Part shown: positions 22,790 through 29,310 of the stretch, in pieces
Layout: each line of letters opens with the position of its first letter
How positions within the stretch are numbered: the first letter of the stretch is position 1
Virus record (IMG/VR): IMGVR_UViG_3300048588_000170
Location: 1-32,864 of that record
DNA: 32,864 nucleotides
Origin: a virus
Strand: one strand, 5' to 3'
Translations under genes and position numbers: made by a program
The notes under the pieces: model-generated
Databases searched by the model: none
The model's input: the letters and a program-made list of their open reading frames with translations, nothing else
Told to the model about the DNA's origin: nothing

Positions 22790-24645
22790 CGCCAGTTGGT
22801 TGTCCAGTTACGTCTGTGCGTGACCGGCTGCCGCTGTGGCTGCCGGAATGTTTCAGCCGGTGACTGGTTCACAGTCTCGGCCTGGTCGGGTGTCTGGGGC
22901 GGCCCGGCGCTGTCGAGGTTGGCCGCCCGCCGTCCCAGCAGGGCCGCACCACCGCGACCGATCATCGCCGCGAAGGCATAAACCCAGCAGTCAAGCGCCT
23001 CCTGCCTGACGCCGGTCGAGCGCGGCTTCCACGCCTTCACCTTGCGGCCATTGACCTGCCGGTAAACAAGCGTCTCGCTCGTGAGCTGGTCCAGATATTC
23101 TTCGTCGGTCGCCGCATCAAAGTGCGTGTAACCCGGGCCGGGTTCCTTCCCGTGCTTCAGTTGCCCGTAGAGCACATCCTTGATCGTGTCGACACCGACC
23201 GGCCACACATCGAGGCGTTTCTTCCCGCCCCTGCTGGCTCGCTTCGGCCACGCCATCCGACCCGGCCCACCGATGCCCTTGATGGCCCACACTCGCCGGC
23301 CCTTCCGGGCTGCGCAGTACGTGTAGACCTGTTCGGTAAAGTGGCCGCCGGAGTCCACCGCGCAGGCCTCGCAGATCAGCGTTCGGCCGTCGTCGGTCGT
23401 GAACCGTTCCGCCAGTAAGCCGTCGTGATCTGACCAGACGCTGCCGGATCCGGTATTACCCGGCCCACCGCGCAGGATGTCGTGCTTGATGCGCCATTTC
23501 TCGCCGTCGCGCCCCCACCCCCAGAGCGTCGACTCCAGGCGGTCGTCCTGAACGTCGGTTCCGCGGGTCAGCATCACGATTCCGGCGGGCAGGCTGGCAG
23601 CGGTGTAGCTTTCCCGTCGTGCCGCCAGCCCCTTCGCGTCGACCATCTCGCCGCGATCTTCCCAGGTCTCCCCGAGCGCGGTGTTGATGAAGGTCTGCAG
23701 GGTCTCCGGCAGCTTCTTCGCCTCAAGGAACGACCGCGCCATCTCGGCCCACGTCACCCAGGGCGAGTACAGTTCCGAAATATGGAACCCGGCGATGCCC
23801 GTCGACGGCCTCGATGCCCGCCACTCGCCGCGGCGGAGCATGTCCAGCTTGTCCGTATCCACAATCAACGCCGCGCAGTGCGCGCAGGCATAGGCTGCCG
23901 TCTCCGGCCTGTCGTCCGTCCAGCGCACCTGGCTCCAAACCAGTCGCTGAAACTCGCCGCAGTGCGGGCACGGTACGAAGAAGTACCGCTGATCTGACCC
24001 CTCGAAGCCGGCTTCAATACGGCTCGATCCCTTCACGGTTGGCGTCGATCCTGCCAGCAGCTTTCTGTTCCAGAAGGTCGCCGCCCGCTTGCGGCCAATA
24101 CTTACCGGGTCACCCTCTGTCCCTGCGGAGGTCGGGAAGCGGTCAACCTCATCGAACAGCAGCACCCTGATCGGCCTCGACGCCAAGCCGCTCGGCGAAT
24201 TCGCCCCGGCCATCGTGATGTGGCCGCCGGGGAACGATTTATGCAGCAGCGTGTTGCCGGAGTCCCGCGATCGCGGGTCTGCCACCTTTCCCTGCAGGCA
24301 CGGCGTATCCCTCAGCATCGGCGCCAAGCGGTCCTTTGACCACGCCTCTGCCATCTCCAATGTCGGCTGAACCAGCAGGATCGGGGCCGGGTCTTGATCC
24401 ACGTGGAACCCGATCACGTTGCCGAGGATTTCGGTCCAACCGACCTGCGCCGACTTCATGACCCAGATCTCGCGGATCAGTGGATCGGCGACAGCATCCA
24501 TGATGCCGCGCTGGTAGGGCGCTCGGTCAGTGCGCCACTGCCCCGGCTCGGCGCTGCTTTCCCGACTTAGCCGGCGCCTTGCGTCTGCCCACTCGCTTAC
24601 GGTCAGCCGTGGTGGCGGCTGCAGAATCCTCGCCGCCCGACTCAT
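22786..24645 (-). CDS. Terminase large subunit, GpA family
   Basis: A 619-residue packaging motor and nuclease. The family opening LTVSEWADARRRLSRESSAE is followed by WRTDRAPYQRGIMDAV, a deviant Walker A (MKSAQVGWTE), Walker B (VLLFDEVDRFP) and the two-cysteine pairs CPHC and CAHC of GpA proteins. TRGTDVQDDRLE begins the nuclease domain and ALDCWVYAFAA lies near its end. I chose the ATG at 24645, just before the conserved opening, although it overlaps the small subunit gene by 119 bases; a reading from 24744 adds residues with no family likeness. GpA-type enzymes package from cos sites. Confidence 0.92.
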   Translation of the reverse strand: MSRAARILQPPPRLTVSEWADARRRLSRESSAEPGQWRTDRAPYQRGIMDAVADPLIREIWVMKSAQVGWTEILGNVIGFHVDQDPAPILLVQPTLEMAEAWSKDRLAPMLRDTPCLQGKVADPRSRDSGNTLLHKSFPGGHITMAGANSPSGLASRPIRVLLFDEVDRFPTSAGTEGDPVSIGRKRAATFWNRKLLAGSTPTVKGSSRIEAGFEGSDQRYFFVPCPHCGEFQRLVWSQVRWTDDRPETAAYACAHCAALIVDTDKLDMLRRGEWRASRPSTGIAGFHISELYSPWVTWAEMARSFLEAKKLPETLQTFINTALGETWEDRGEMVDAKGLAARRESYTAASLPAGIVMLTRGTDVQDDRLESTLWGWGRDGEKWRIKHDILRGGPGNTGSGSVWSDHDGLLAERFTTDDGRTLICEACAVDSGGHFTEQVYTYCAARKGRRVWAIKGIGGPGRMAWPKRASRGGKKRLDVWPVGVDTIKDVLYGQLKHGKEPGPGYTHFDAATDEEYLDQLTSETLVYRQVNGRKVKAWKPRSTGVRQEALDCWVYAFAAMIGRGGAALLGRRAANLDSAGPPQTPDQAETVNQSPAETFRQPQRQPVTHRRNWTTNWR

Positions 24646-25132
24646 CAATGTCAGGGCCGTCGAGATCTGCAGGCTCCGCTCGATGAGCGGCGGCCTCGGC
24701 GAGAATTTCAGTGATCTCGTCGGTAAGGCGTGATCTGATTGCATTCGAGTCCTGGATTACCGCCAATTCAGCAGCCAGCTTTGTCGGTACGGACAACATC
24801 CGCGCCCGAATGCCCACCAGCAGCATCTCCCAGGCCCGATACACCAGACCAACATCGAGGAGCTGCCCGCTCCTGACGGCGTTTTCGAGTGCCGTCTTGT
24901 TCGCCTGCTCGAACCGTAGCCGGCCCAGCTCGGCTTCAGCGTCGTAGCCATCCGCCTGGCTCCTGCTGCGGAGGTGGTCGACCACGCGCGACAACAGCCA
25001 GCGGCGGTCAGCGCGACCCTTGCCCTGGCTGACAATGTCTGGATCCAGCCCTTCCAGCTCACGGGCCAGCGTGCGCCGGTCGACGCGCAGCTCGACAGCC
25101 AACCAGCTCAGCGTGCGGGGCTCGGCGATCAT
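24527..25132 (-). CDS. Terminase small subunit, Nu1-like
   Basis: A 201-residue protein. The N-terminal winged-helix motif (LSWLAVELRVDRRTLARELE, then GKGRADRRWLL) matches Nu1-type DNA recognition of cos. A helical middle part (AEAELGRLRFEQANKTALEN; VYRAWEMLLVGIRARMLSVP) resembles the Phage_Nu1 family and should oligomerise. The basic, disordered end (RKRVGRRKAPAKSGKQRR) overlaps the large-subunit start and may be the region that binds the large subunit. A 108-base non-coding stretch directly upstream is the expected place for its binding site. Confidence 0.85.
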   Translation of the reverse strand: MIAEPRTLSWLAVELRVDRRTLARELEGLDPDIVSQGKGRADRRWLLSRVVDHLRSRSQADGYDAEAELGRLRFEQANKTALENAVRSGQLLDVGLVYRAWEMLLVGIRARMLSVPTKLAAELAVIQDSNAIRSRLTDEITEILAEAAAHRAEPADLDGPDIDESGGEDSAAATTADRKRVGRRKAPAKSGKQRRAGAVAH

Positions 25133-25240
25133 CCGCCTAGTGGTGGCGCCTCAGCGCCTCTGGCGCTAGACGAAAACCGCGGTCTTCGTACCCGCCCCCC
25201 CCTGACGGCAGGAGGGACCCGTCGAATTTATGAGCGGCGA
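25133..25240. other. Candidate cos / packaging site
   Basis: A 108-base gap, large for this packed genome, directly upstream of the Nu1-like gene. It holds a perfect inverted repeat AGCGCC-TCT-GGCGCT (25153-25167), a preceding partial copy (GGCGCCTCAGCGCC), a GC palindrome CCGCGG (25177-25182) and a run of eight C (25195-25202) next to CTGACGGCAGGAGGG. In cos phages with GpA-type terminase, cosN and the small-subunit binding sites lie here. Overhang and cut position cannot be read from sequence alone. Confidence 0.4.
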
Positions 25241-25819
25241 TCACTTCCCAAGCCCAACCGCCCGCAACTCCTGCATCAGCACAACAGGGAAGCGAGCCTT
25301 GATCGCTCCCTTCAGTGCTGCTTGCACGGTGTTGTTCACGAAAGCCTGCGGAATGCTCGGGCCGAACAGTTCCCTGATCGGCAGCCTACTGCGCACCCGC
25401 TTGCCATTGCGCATGACCCAGCGATTGACCTCGCCTTTGTGCACGAACACGCCCCGGTGGCCGGTTGGCATGGTGGCGATAAAGCCGCCGGGGATCAGCT
25501 TGCGCCCCCGTAGCACGGATACCGTGACGCCCTTGCGGGTCTGTCTTGCGCCGTACTCGATCAGCGGTATCGGGCTGCCGCTGGCCCTGACGATCGCCGT
25601 GAGGTCGTGCTTGGTGGCACGAATGGTCTTTATCGCTTTCTTGATCGCGCCGACCTTCAACCCATAGCCCGCCTGCTTGATCTCGCGCGCAGCCTCGGCA
25701 CGGGCCGTTGTGGCAACCTTGTTCAATGCGCGAGGGATTGCCTTGCGTGCCTGCTCTGCGGTCACGTTCAGCTTCCTCAGCGCCCCGCTGATGTCGGCCT
25801 GCACGCTGATCTTGATCAC
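25241..25819 (-). CDS. Minor tail protein, gpZ-like, displaced upstream of terminase
   Basis: A 192-residue protein of the Phage GPZ family type: ARKAIPRALNKVATTARAEA, AREIKQAGYGLKVGAIKKAI, KLIPGGFIATMPTGHRGVFV and the final VVLMQELRAVGLGK. Lambda gpZ acts at the head-tail joint and is needed for infectious virions. In lambda it lies between FII and U; here that interval has no gene and the gpZ-like gene lies before the candidate cos site. The GTG start at 25819 has only a weak SD (GGTGAT). It is the first gene behind the candidate late promoter. Confidence 0.74.
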   Translation of the reverse strand: MIKISVQADISGALRKLNVTAEQARKAIPRALNKVATTARAEAAREIKQAGYGLKVGAIKKAIKTIRATKHDLTAIVRASGSPIPLIEYGARQTRKGVTVSVLRGRKLIPGGFIATMPTGHRGVFVHKGEVNRWVMRNGKRVRSRLPIRELFGPSIPQAFVNNTVQAALKGAIKARFPVVLMQELRAVGLGK

Positions 25820-25853
25820 TCGATCACCATGCCCGCACTGCCGCTTGTTGTCG

Positions 25854-25881
25854 AATATGCATGGTCAGATATTCACATCAA
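25854..25881 (-). promoter_or_regulatory. Candidate late promoter after the Q-like gene
   Basis: On the minus strand TTGATG (25881-25876), a 16-base spacer and CATATT (25859-25854) give a fair sigma-70 match. The 68-base gap is clearly AT-richer than its surroundings and lies between the Q-like gene and the first late gene, where lambdoid phages place the Q-dependent late promoter. The leader to the GTG at 25819 would be about 25-30 bases. No further Q-binding element could be identified. Confidence 0.38.
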
Positions 25882-25887
25882 GTTATT

Positions 25888-26286
25888 TCACGCGGTCACG
25901 TTGAGCGCGAAATGCAGCGCCCAGCGCGCCCGGTCGAGTATCCGGCAATACTGTCCACGGTGCATGTGAGCCATCCGGGCTTTGACCTCCAGCGGTTCGG
26001 CTCGGAAGTATTGGACCAGGATCACGCGGCGCTGTGGGCTGGGCAGTTTGGCGACCAACTTATCGATGGTCCAGATCGGTTCTGGCACGTCGATGCTGAT
26101 GCTGCCATTGGTCACGCGGTCTGGCCTGATGCCCAGCTCGTGCCACTCAGCCATGCGCGCGGTGAGTGAGACTGCTGGCCAGCCGATGTTTGATGCTTCC
26201 CGCCGTGACCATGTGGCCCAGGCACACAGCCTGTCTTCGAGTTCATGGAGTTCCGGTGACAGTCGCCGGCGGCTCTCATCAGACAT
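25888..26286 (-). CDS. Late transcription regulator, antiterminator Q-like
   Basis: A 132-residue helical protein. It opens with ELHELEDRLCAWATWSRREA, a beginning seen in small phage regulators at this place, and ends in a helix-turn-helix-like region: LVAKLPSPQRRVILVQYFRA, then MHRGQYCRILDRARWALHFA, similar to sigma-70 region 4 and to Phage_antitermQ proteins. It is the last early gene before the late operon, so a Q-like role in late gene expression fits. Two intrinsic terminators in the late operon would be natural targets. The assignment is by layout and position. Confidence 0.6.
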   Translation of the reverse strand: MSDESRRRLSPELHELEDRLCAWATWSRREASNIGWPAVSLTARMAEWHELGIRPDRVTNGSISIDVPEPIWTIDKLVAKLPSPQRRVILVQYFRAEPLEVKARMAHMHRGQYCRILDRARWALHFALNVTA

Positions 26287-26664
26287 TCAGCGGCTCCCTG
26301 CGTCGACAATGCGTTGAATCTGGTTGACCGCTTCCGCGCTTCTGACCTGGGCGGGCACGAAGCGCAGCACGCGCCAGCCCGCCTCTGCCGCGGCGTTGTA
26401 CTTGTCGCAATCTTCCCGGAAGCCGCGCGGCTGGGTGTGCCGGCCCTGCACCCACTCACCGCCCTCCACTTCCACGGCCAGCTTCAGCGCACTGAACGCG
26501 AAGTCAAACCGCCAGCGCCGGCCGAGATGCTGGGCGAACTGATGCTCGCGCTCCCAGCCGGTGATCCCCTTGAGCTTCAGGTGCGCTTCCAGCAGGTTCT
26601 CCCACCGCTCGCGCATCGCCTTGCGCCGGGCTCGGGTTACCGCTGATGCCGTGGTGGGCTTCAT
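26287..26664 (-). CDS. DUF559-type endonuclease, PD-(D/E)XK fold
   Basis: A 125-residue protein resembling DUF559/Vsr-like nucleases. FDFAF holds Asp54 and LAVEVEGG holds Glu65 and Glu67 in the order D-(10)-ExE expected of PD-(D/E)XK metal sites. CDKYNAAAEAGWRVLRFVPA is the typical C-terminal strand and helix. Such genes take the place of Holliday-junction resolvases (RusA-like) in early regions of many siphophages, so branched-DNA cleavage before packaging is a fair guess. Overlaps the gene upstream by ATGA, and its stop abuts the next ATG (TGAATG). Confidence 0.78.
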   Translation of the reverse strand: MKPTTASAVTRARRKAMRERWENLLEAHLKLKGITGWEREHQFAQHLGRRWRFDFAFSALKLAVEVEGGEWVQGRHTQPRGFREDCDKYNAAAEAGWRVLRFVPAQVRSAEAVNQIQRIVDAGSR

Positions 26665-27017
26665 CCCTGCGCGCTCTCCCGCAGGCGGAAACCGAGCAGC
26701 GGCCAGACCTTCTCGACCGCCTTCTTGCGGGCAATCTGGCGACCGATCTCGGCGTCGAAGTTCTCGGGGCTGGCGCAGGCCGACTCGCCGGTGACGGTGA
26801 AGCCGTTGCGCAGGATCAGTACGCAGAAGGTCAGCAGAGCCAAGGGGGGGAGCGGATCGCAGCCGTATCGGGCGTCATCGCCGGTTCGAGCACCGACAAC
26901 GCCGTTCGCCGCCGTGAAGTAATACTCGCTGGCGATCTCCGCCTCGATGTCAGCCGCCGTGACTCGCGGGGCGGTCAAGCCCTTGGCCTCGATCAGCTCT
27001 CCGATGGTCTTGTTCAT
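26661..27017 (-). CDS. Gp49-family protein, Acb2-like anti-CBASS candidate
   Basis: A 118-residue protein with the family core IEAEIASEYYFTAANGVV, LLTFCVLILRNGFTVTGES, ACASPENFDAEIGRQIARKK and the closing VWPLLGFRLRE. This is the phage Gp49/66 family (PF13876), in which Acb2 of Pseudomonas phage PaMx33 binds cyclic di- and trinucleotides and so blocks CBASS immunity. The ATG at 27017 is chosen because it overlaps the preceding stop (ATGA) and fits the family's usual length. The resemblance is to the whole family; whether this copy binds cyclic nucleotides is inference. Confidence 0.85.
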   Translation of the reverse strand: MNKTIGELIEAKGLTAPRVTAADIEAEIASEYYFTAANGVVGARTGDDARYGCDPLPPLALLTFCVLILRNGFTVTGESACASPENFDAEIGRQIARKKAVEKVWPLLGFRLRESAQG

Positions 27018-27781
27018 GGTCGTGTCTCCCGTTTGTTGTTGGTAAGCATCAGTTCGAGCCGAGCCAGCGCATTCCATGCGAGGTGGGCGGCGTGAGGCAG
27101 TCCGGATCCAGCGTCGGCCGGCTCGATCGGTTCCGCAAGGAAATGGCGAAGCATCGCTTCGGTATAGCGGGCCTGACCGTCGGGCACTGACTGCCAGCCG
27201 TTCGGTGAATACTTCGCCGCGCCATGCGTGGCTACCCTGCCAACCATCTCCAGCGCGCGAGCAAAACCGTGGAACACCAGACTGAGCTGGGTCTTGCCAG
27301 CGTCGAGCTTCGCGCCGGGAACATGTGCCGGCGTTCCACGTGGATCAGCCTCGGTCTTCCGGACCTGAATGTCCTTCAGGGTCTTCGGCTTCGTTGGCGG
27401 GATCGCCTTGCTCTTGCAGTCCTGGCATGTGCGCTGTGCGTTGCCGGTTGGCACGTAGTCCTTGCCGCACTGGAAACAGCGGCGGGTCTTGCGGGCTTCC
27501 GGTTTCGATGCCGCCCTCGTGGTGGCCAGCTTCATCCGCCATCGCTCCTGCTCGGCGACTTTGGTGCCGTGATCCGCGCAGTATTTCCGCTGGGCGTTCG
27601 ATGGCTCGAAGACCGTGGTGCAGCCGGGATGCTGGCAGGTCTTGCGCGTCTGAGCCGGCGCGTCTTCGTACTTCGGGAAACCGGGATCTCCGGGCCGCAG
27701 GATCTTCACTGGACCCGCGCCATTGGTAGCCCTGCTGGACTGACCGGCCGACATATCCGAGTCTGGCAATCCGCTTCTCAT
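27014..27781 (-). CDS. Zinc-ribbon protein fused to dATP/dGTP pyrophosphohydrolase-like domain
   Basis: A 255-residue protein. The N-terminal half has two cysteine clusters, C49/C54/C68/H71 and C102/C105/C119/C122, that should each bind zinc. The C-terminal half (from about 155) has GAKLDAGKTQLSLVFHGFAR, VATHGAAKYSPNGWQ, YTEAMLRHFL and GLPHAAHLAWNALARLEL. This fits the phage dATP/dGTP diphosphohydrolase N-terminal family (PF18909), with Glu178, His187, Glu209, His230 and His233 as possible metal ligands. It might adjust the nucleotide pool or bind DNA through its ribbons. No PurZ-like gene is in the window. ATGA overlap with both neighbours. Confidence 0.72.
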   Translation of the reverse strand: MRSGLPDSDMSAGQSSRATNGAGPVKILRPGDPGFPKYEDAPAQTRKTCQHPGCTTVFEPSNAQRKYCADHGTKVAEQERWRMKLATTRAASKPEARKTRRCFQCGKDYVPTGNAQRTCQDCKSKAIPPTKPKTLKDIQVRKTEADPRGTPAHVPGAKLDAGKTQLSLVFHGFARALEMVGRVATHGAAKYSPNGWQSVPDGQARYTEAMLRHFLAEPIEPADAGSGLPHAAHLAWNALARLELMLTNNKRETRP

Positions 27782-28065
27782 CGACTATCCCTCGTGGTTT
27801 TCTGGTCTTCACTGCGGCGCATCCGCACGGTGTACTCGGTGAGTGATTCGCCCGTGAGCTTCTCGAATTCCTCCGCCCACTGCGCACGGCTCGGCCATGC
27901 GTTCCTCACCAGCATTCGCACCGCCAGGTGATACCGGCGTTCCTGGTCGTTGGCGTGGGTGTAGAACCGGGTGCATTCTGGGCAGGTAAACACCCCGCCT
28001 CGTTCGGGTGTGGCGGTCTGCATCAGCGTGGCCATGCCAGCGGTGTCGAGCTCGCTGCCGGTCAT
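27778..28065 (-). CDS. Small unknown protein with a CxxC motif
   Basis: A 95-residue protein. FTCPECTRFYTHANDQERRY contains one CxxC pair followed by histidines at 38 and 46, perhaps a small zinc-binding knuckle. The rest is helical (RAQWAEEFEKLTGESLTEYT). No named family recognised. It lies in the middle of the early operon and overlaps the start of the nucleotide-hydrolase fusion by four bases. Confidence 0.7.
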   Translation of the reverse strand: MTGSELDTAGMATLMQTATPERGGVFTCPECTRFYTHANDQERRYHLAVRMLVRNAWPSRAQWAEEFEKLTGESLTEYTVRMRRSEDQKTTRDSR

Positions 28066-28068
28066 CGC

Positions 28069-28311
28069 TTACTTCGCCACCGTGAGCACGGGCGGCTTCT
28101 CGATCGCCCGGCCCTGATCGGCGATGAACGGGGTGCGCGGTATATCCATCACCTTCATGGCCTCCACTTCCACCTTCGCGGAGTTGATCAACACCTGGGC
28201 GACCTCGGCGATGGTCTTGGCGCGGTCCAGTTCCATCGGGGCATCGTTGTCGCGCAGGCTCTCGATGGTGGCGAACAGGTGGTCCCTGAGATCACTGATC
28301 TTGTTTTTCAC
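28069..28311 (-). CDS. Small unknown early phage protein (80 aa)
   Basis: An 80-residue, mostly helical protein: KISDLRDHLFATIESLRDND, then ELDRAKTIAEVAQVLINSAK and VEVEAMKVM. This pattern is common in short conserved proteins of siphophage early operons, where the function is unknown. It overlaps the HNH gene upstream by 20 bases and is separated by three bases from the next gene. Confidence 0.75.
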   Translation of the reverse strand: MKNKISDLRDHLFATIESLRDNDAPMELDRAKTIAEVAQVLINSAKVEVEAMKVMDIPRTPFIADQGRAIEKPPVLTVAK

Positions 28312-28939
28312 GGCGTTCCCTCTTGTTGATTTGGCGCACCAGAACAGCCCTTGTCCGCACCAGAGAAACGATCTCCTTCGGGTAGCGGTGGACGCTGTTG
28401 CGGCGCATGTTCTCTGCCCTCGATAGCAGCTCGAGGTTATCCAGGCAGACGTTCAGGCGGTTCCCATCTTTGAACACGACGATGTGCCCTTCTGGGATCC
28501 GCCCGTGAGCCTGTTCCCACACAATGGCGTGAACGGCTTTCCAGTCGCGTGGTGTGTAGCCGGTGTCAGTCAGCTTGCGCTGCAGGATGCCGTCCCTGGT
28601 CACCCGCTCGCTACCAATCGGCAGCCACGTGTGCGGCCTGGTACCAGGCTTGAATTGCGTCGTGACGGAGAGGCCACCGGATTGCCAGCCCTTCATGCCG
28701 GCATTCCACGGACGCTGGCCCTTCGCGAACCGGCAGGCGGCGCCGGTACTGCCATCGAGGCGGTTTGCCGCCGGGCTCGACAGATACTCGGGCGTTTTCC
28801 GGAGGCCCAGATCGTTGGCACGACGGTAGATCGCCAGGACCGTGCAACCGATTTCCTCCACCAGAGCCTTCGTGACCTCGTGCGGATACCGTCGACGAAG
28901 GATCGCGTCCTGCTCCGGTGTCCACCGCACGCCCCTCAT
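28292..28939 (-). CDS. HNH endonuclease with N-terminal DNA-binding domain
   Basis: A 215-residue protein. The N-terminal 50 residues (RWTPEQDAILRRRYPHEVTK, then LAIYRRANDLGL) look like a SANT/Myb-type helix-turn-helix. The C-terminal part has the HNH_3 signature: WKAVHAIVWEQAHGRIPEGH, IVVFKDGNRLNVCLDNLELL, SRAENMRRN. This build is typical of free-standing phage HNH nucleases, some of which act as homing enzymes. I chose the ATG at 28939, which overlaps the Ref-like stop (ATGA), over a GTG three codons upstream. Confidence 0.83.
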   Translation of the reverse strand: MRGVRWTPEQDAILRRRYPHEVTKALVEEIGCTVLAIYRRANDLGLRKTPEYLSSPAANRLDGSTGAACRFAKGQRPWNAGMKGWQSGGLSVTTQFKPGTRPHTWLPIGSERVTRDGILQRKLTDTGYTPRDWKAVHAIVWEQAHGRIPEGHIVVFKDGNRLNVCLDNLELLSRAENMRRNSVHRYPKEIVSLVRTRAVLVRQINKRERREKQDQ

Positions 28940-29310
28940 GCCGCGCACCGCTCATACGCCGCAATCAGGTCGTTCTGCATCTCGAGCAGCACCTGCTCAG
29001 TACCAAACCGCGCCTCGAATTCTGGCCGGTCGTGCGCGAGACTGGGGCCGTAGATCCGGGTGGCTGCTGCGATCGTCAGTTGCGCGATATGCCCTGCAAT
29101 CCGGGTGGTCGGTGGTTCGCCAGCGTGAAACCACGGGTGCAGGTAGATCGTGGCGTCATGCCCGATCCGTCGACCACCCCGGAGCAGGTGGTGCACATGT
29201 CCCGGTGTGCCAGGTCGCTGGAAGTACACCGAGCAGATCACGCAGCCGATTTCCTGCATCGCTGCAAACCGGGCGCGGTGCGCGGCGGTGATTTTCTCCG
29301 TCGGTCCCAT
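28936..29310 (-). CDS. Ref-family RecA-dependent nuclease-like protein
   Basis: A 124-residue protein. It has MQEIGCVICSVYFQRPGTPG, then HVHHLLRGGRRIGHDATIYL, HPWFHAG and a closing YGPSLAHDRPEFEARFGTEQ. These match the Ref family (PF16786), HNH-like enzymes that cut DNA in RecA-made displacement loops and raise recombination. The two cysteines of CVIC and the histidines of HVHH and HPWFH are expected metal or catalytic residues. It lies directly after the replication initiator, in place of a helicase loader, and its start touches the initiator's stop. Confidence 0.84.
   Translation of the reverse strand: MGPTEKITAAHRARFAAMQEIGCVICSVYFQRPGTPGHVHHLLRGGRRIGHDATIYLHPWFHAGEPPTTRIAGHIAQLTIAAATRIYGPSLAHDRPEFEARFGTEQVLLEMQNDLIAAYERCAA

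Noticed and set aside
24646-24744. Upstream extension of the terminase large subunit to 24744
   Set aside because: The extra 33 residues have no family likeness and deepen the overlap with the small subunit; the ATG at 24645 precedes the conserved opening.
25195-25202. Run of eight C as a frameshifting sequencing error
   Set aside because: It lies outside any gene, so it breaks no reading frame and needs no correction.
27014-27781. Evidence for a 2-aminoadenine (Z) genome
   Set aside because: The hydrolase family also occurs in phages with normal DNA, and no PurZ-like synthetase is present in the window.
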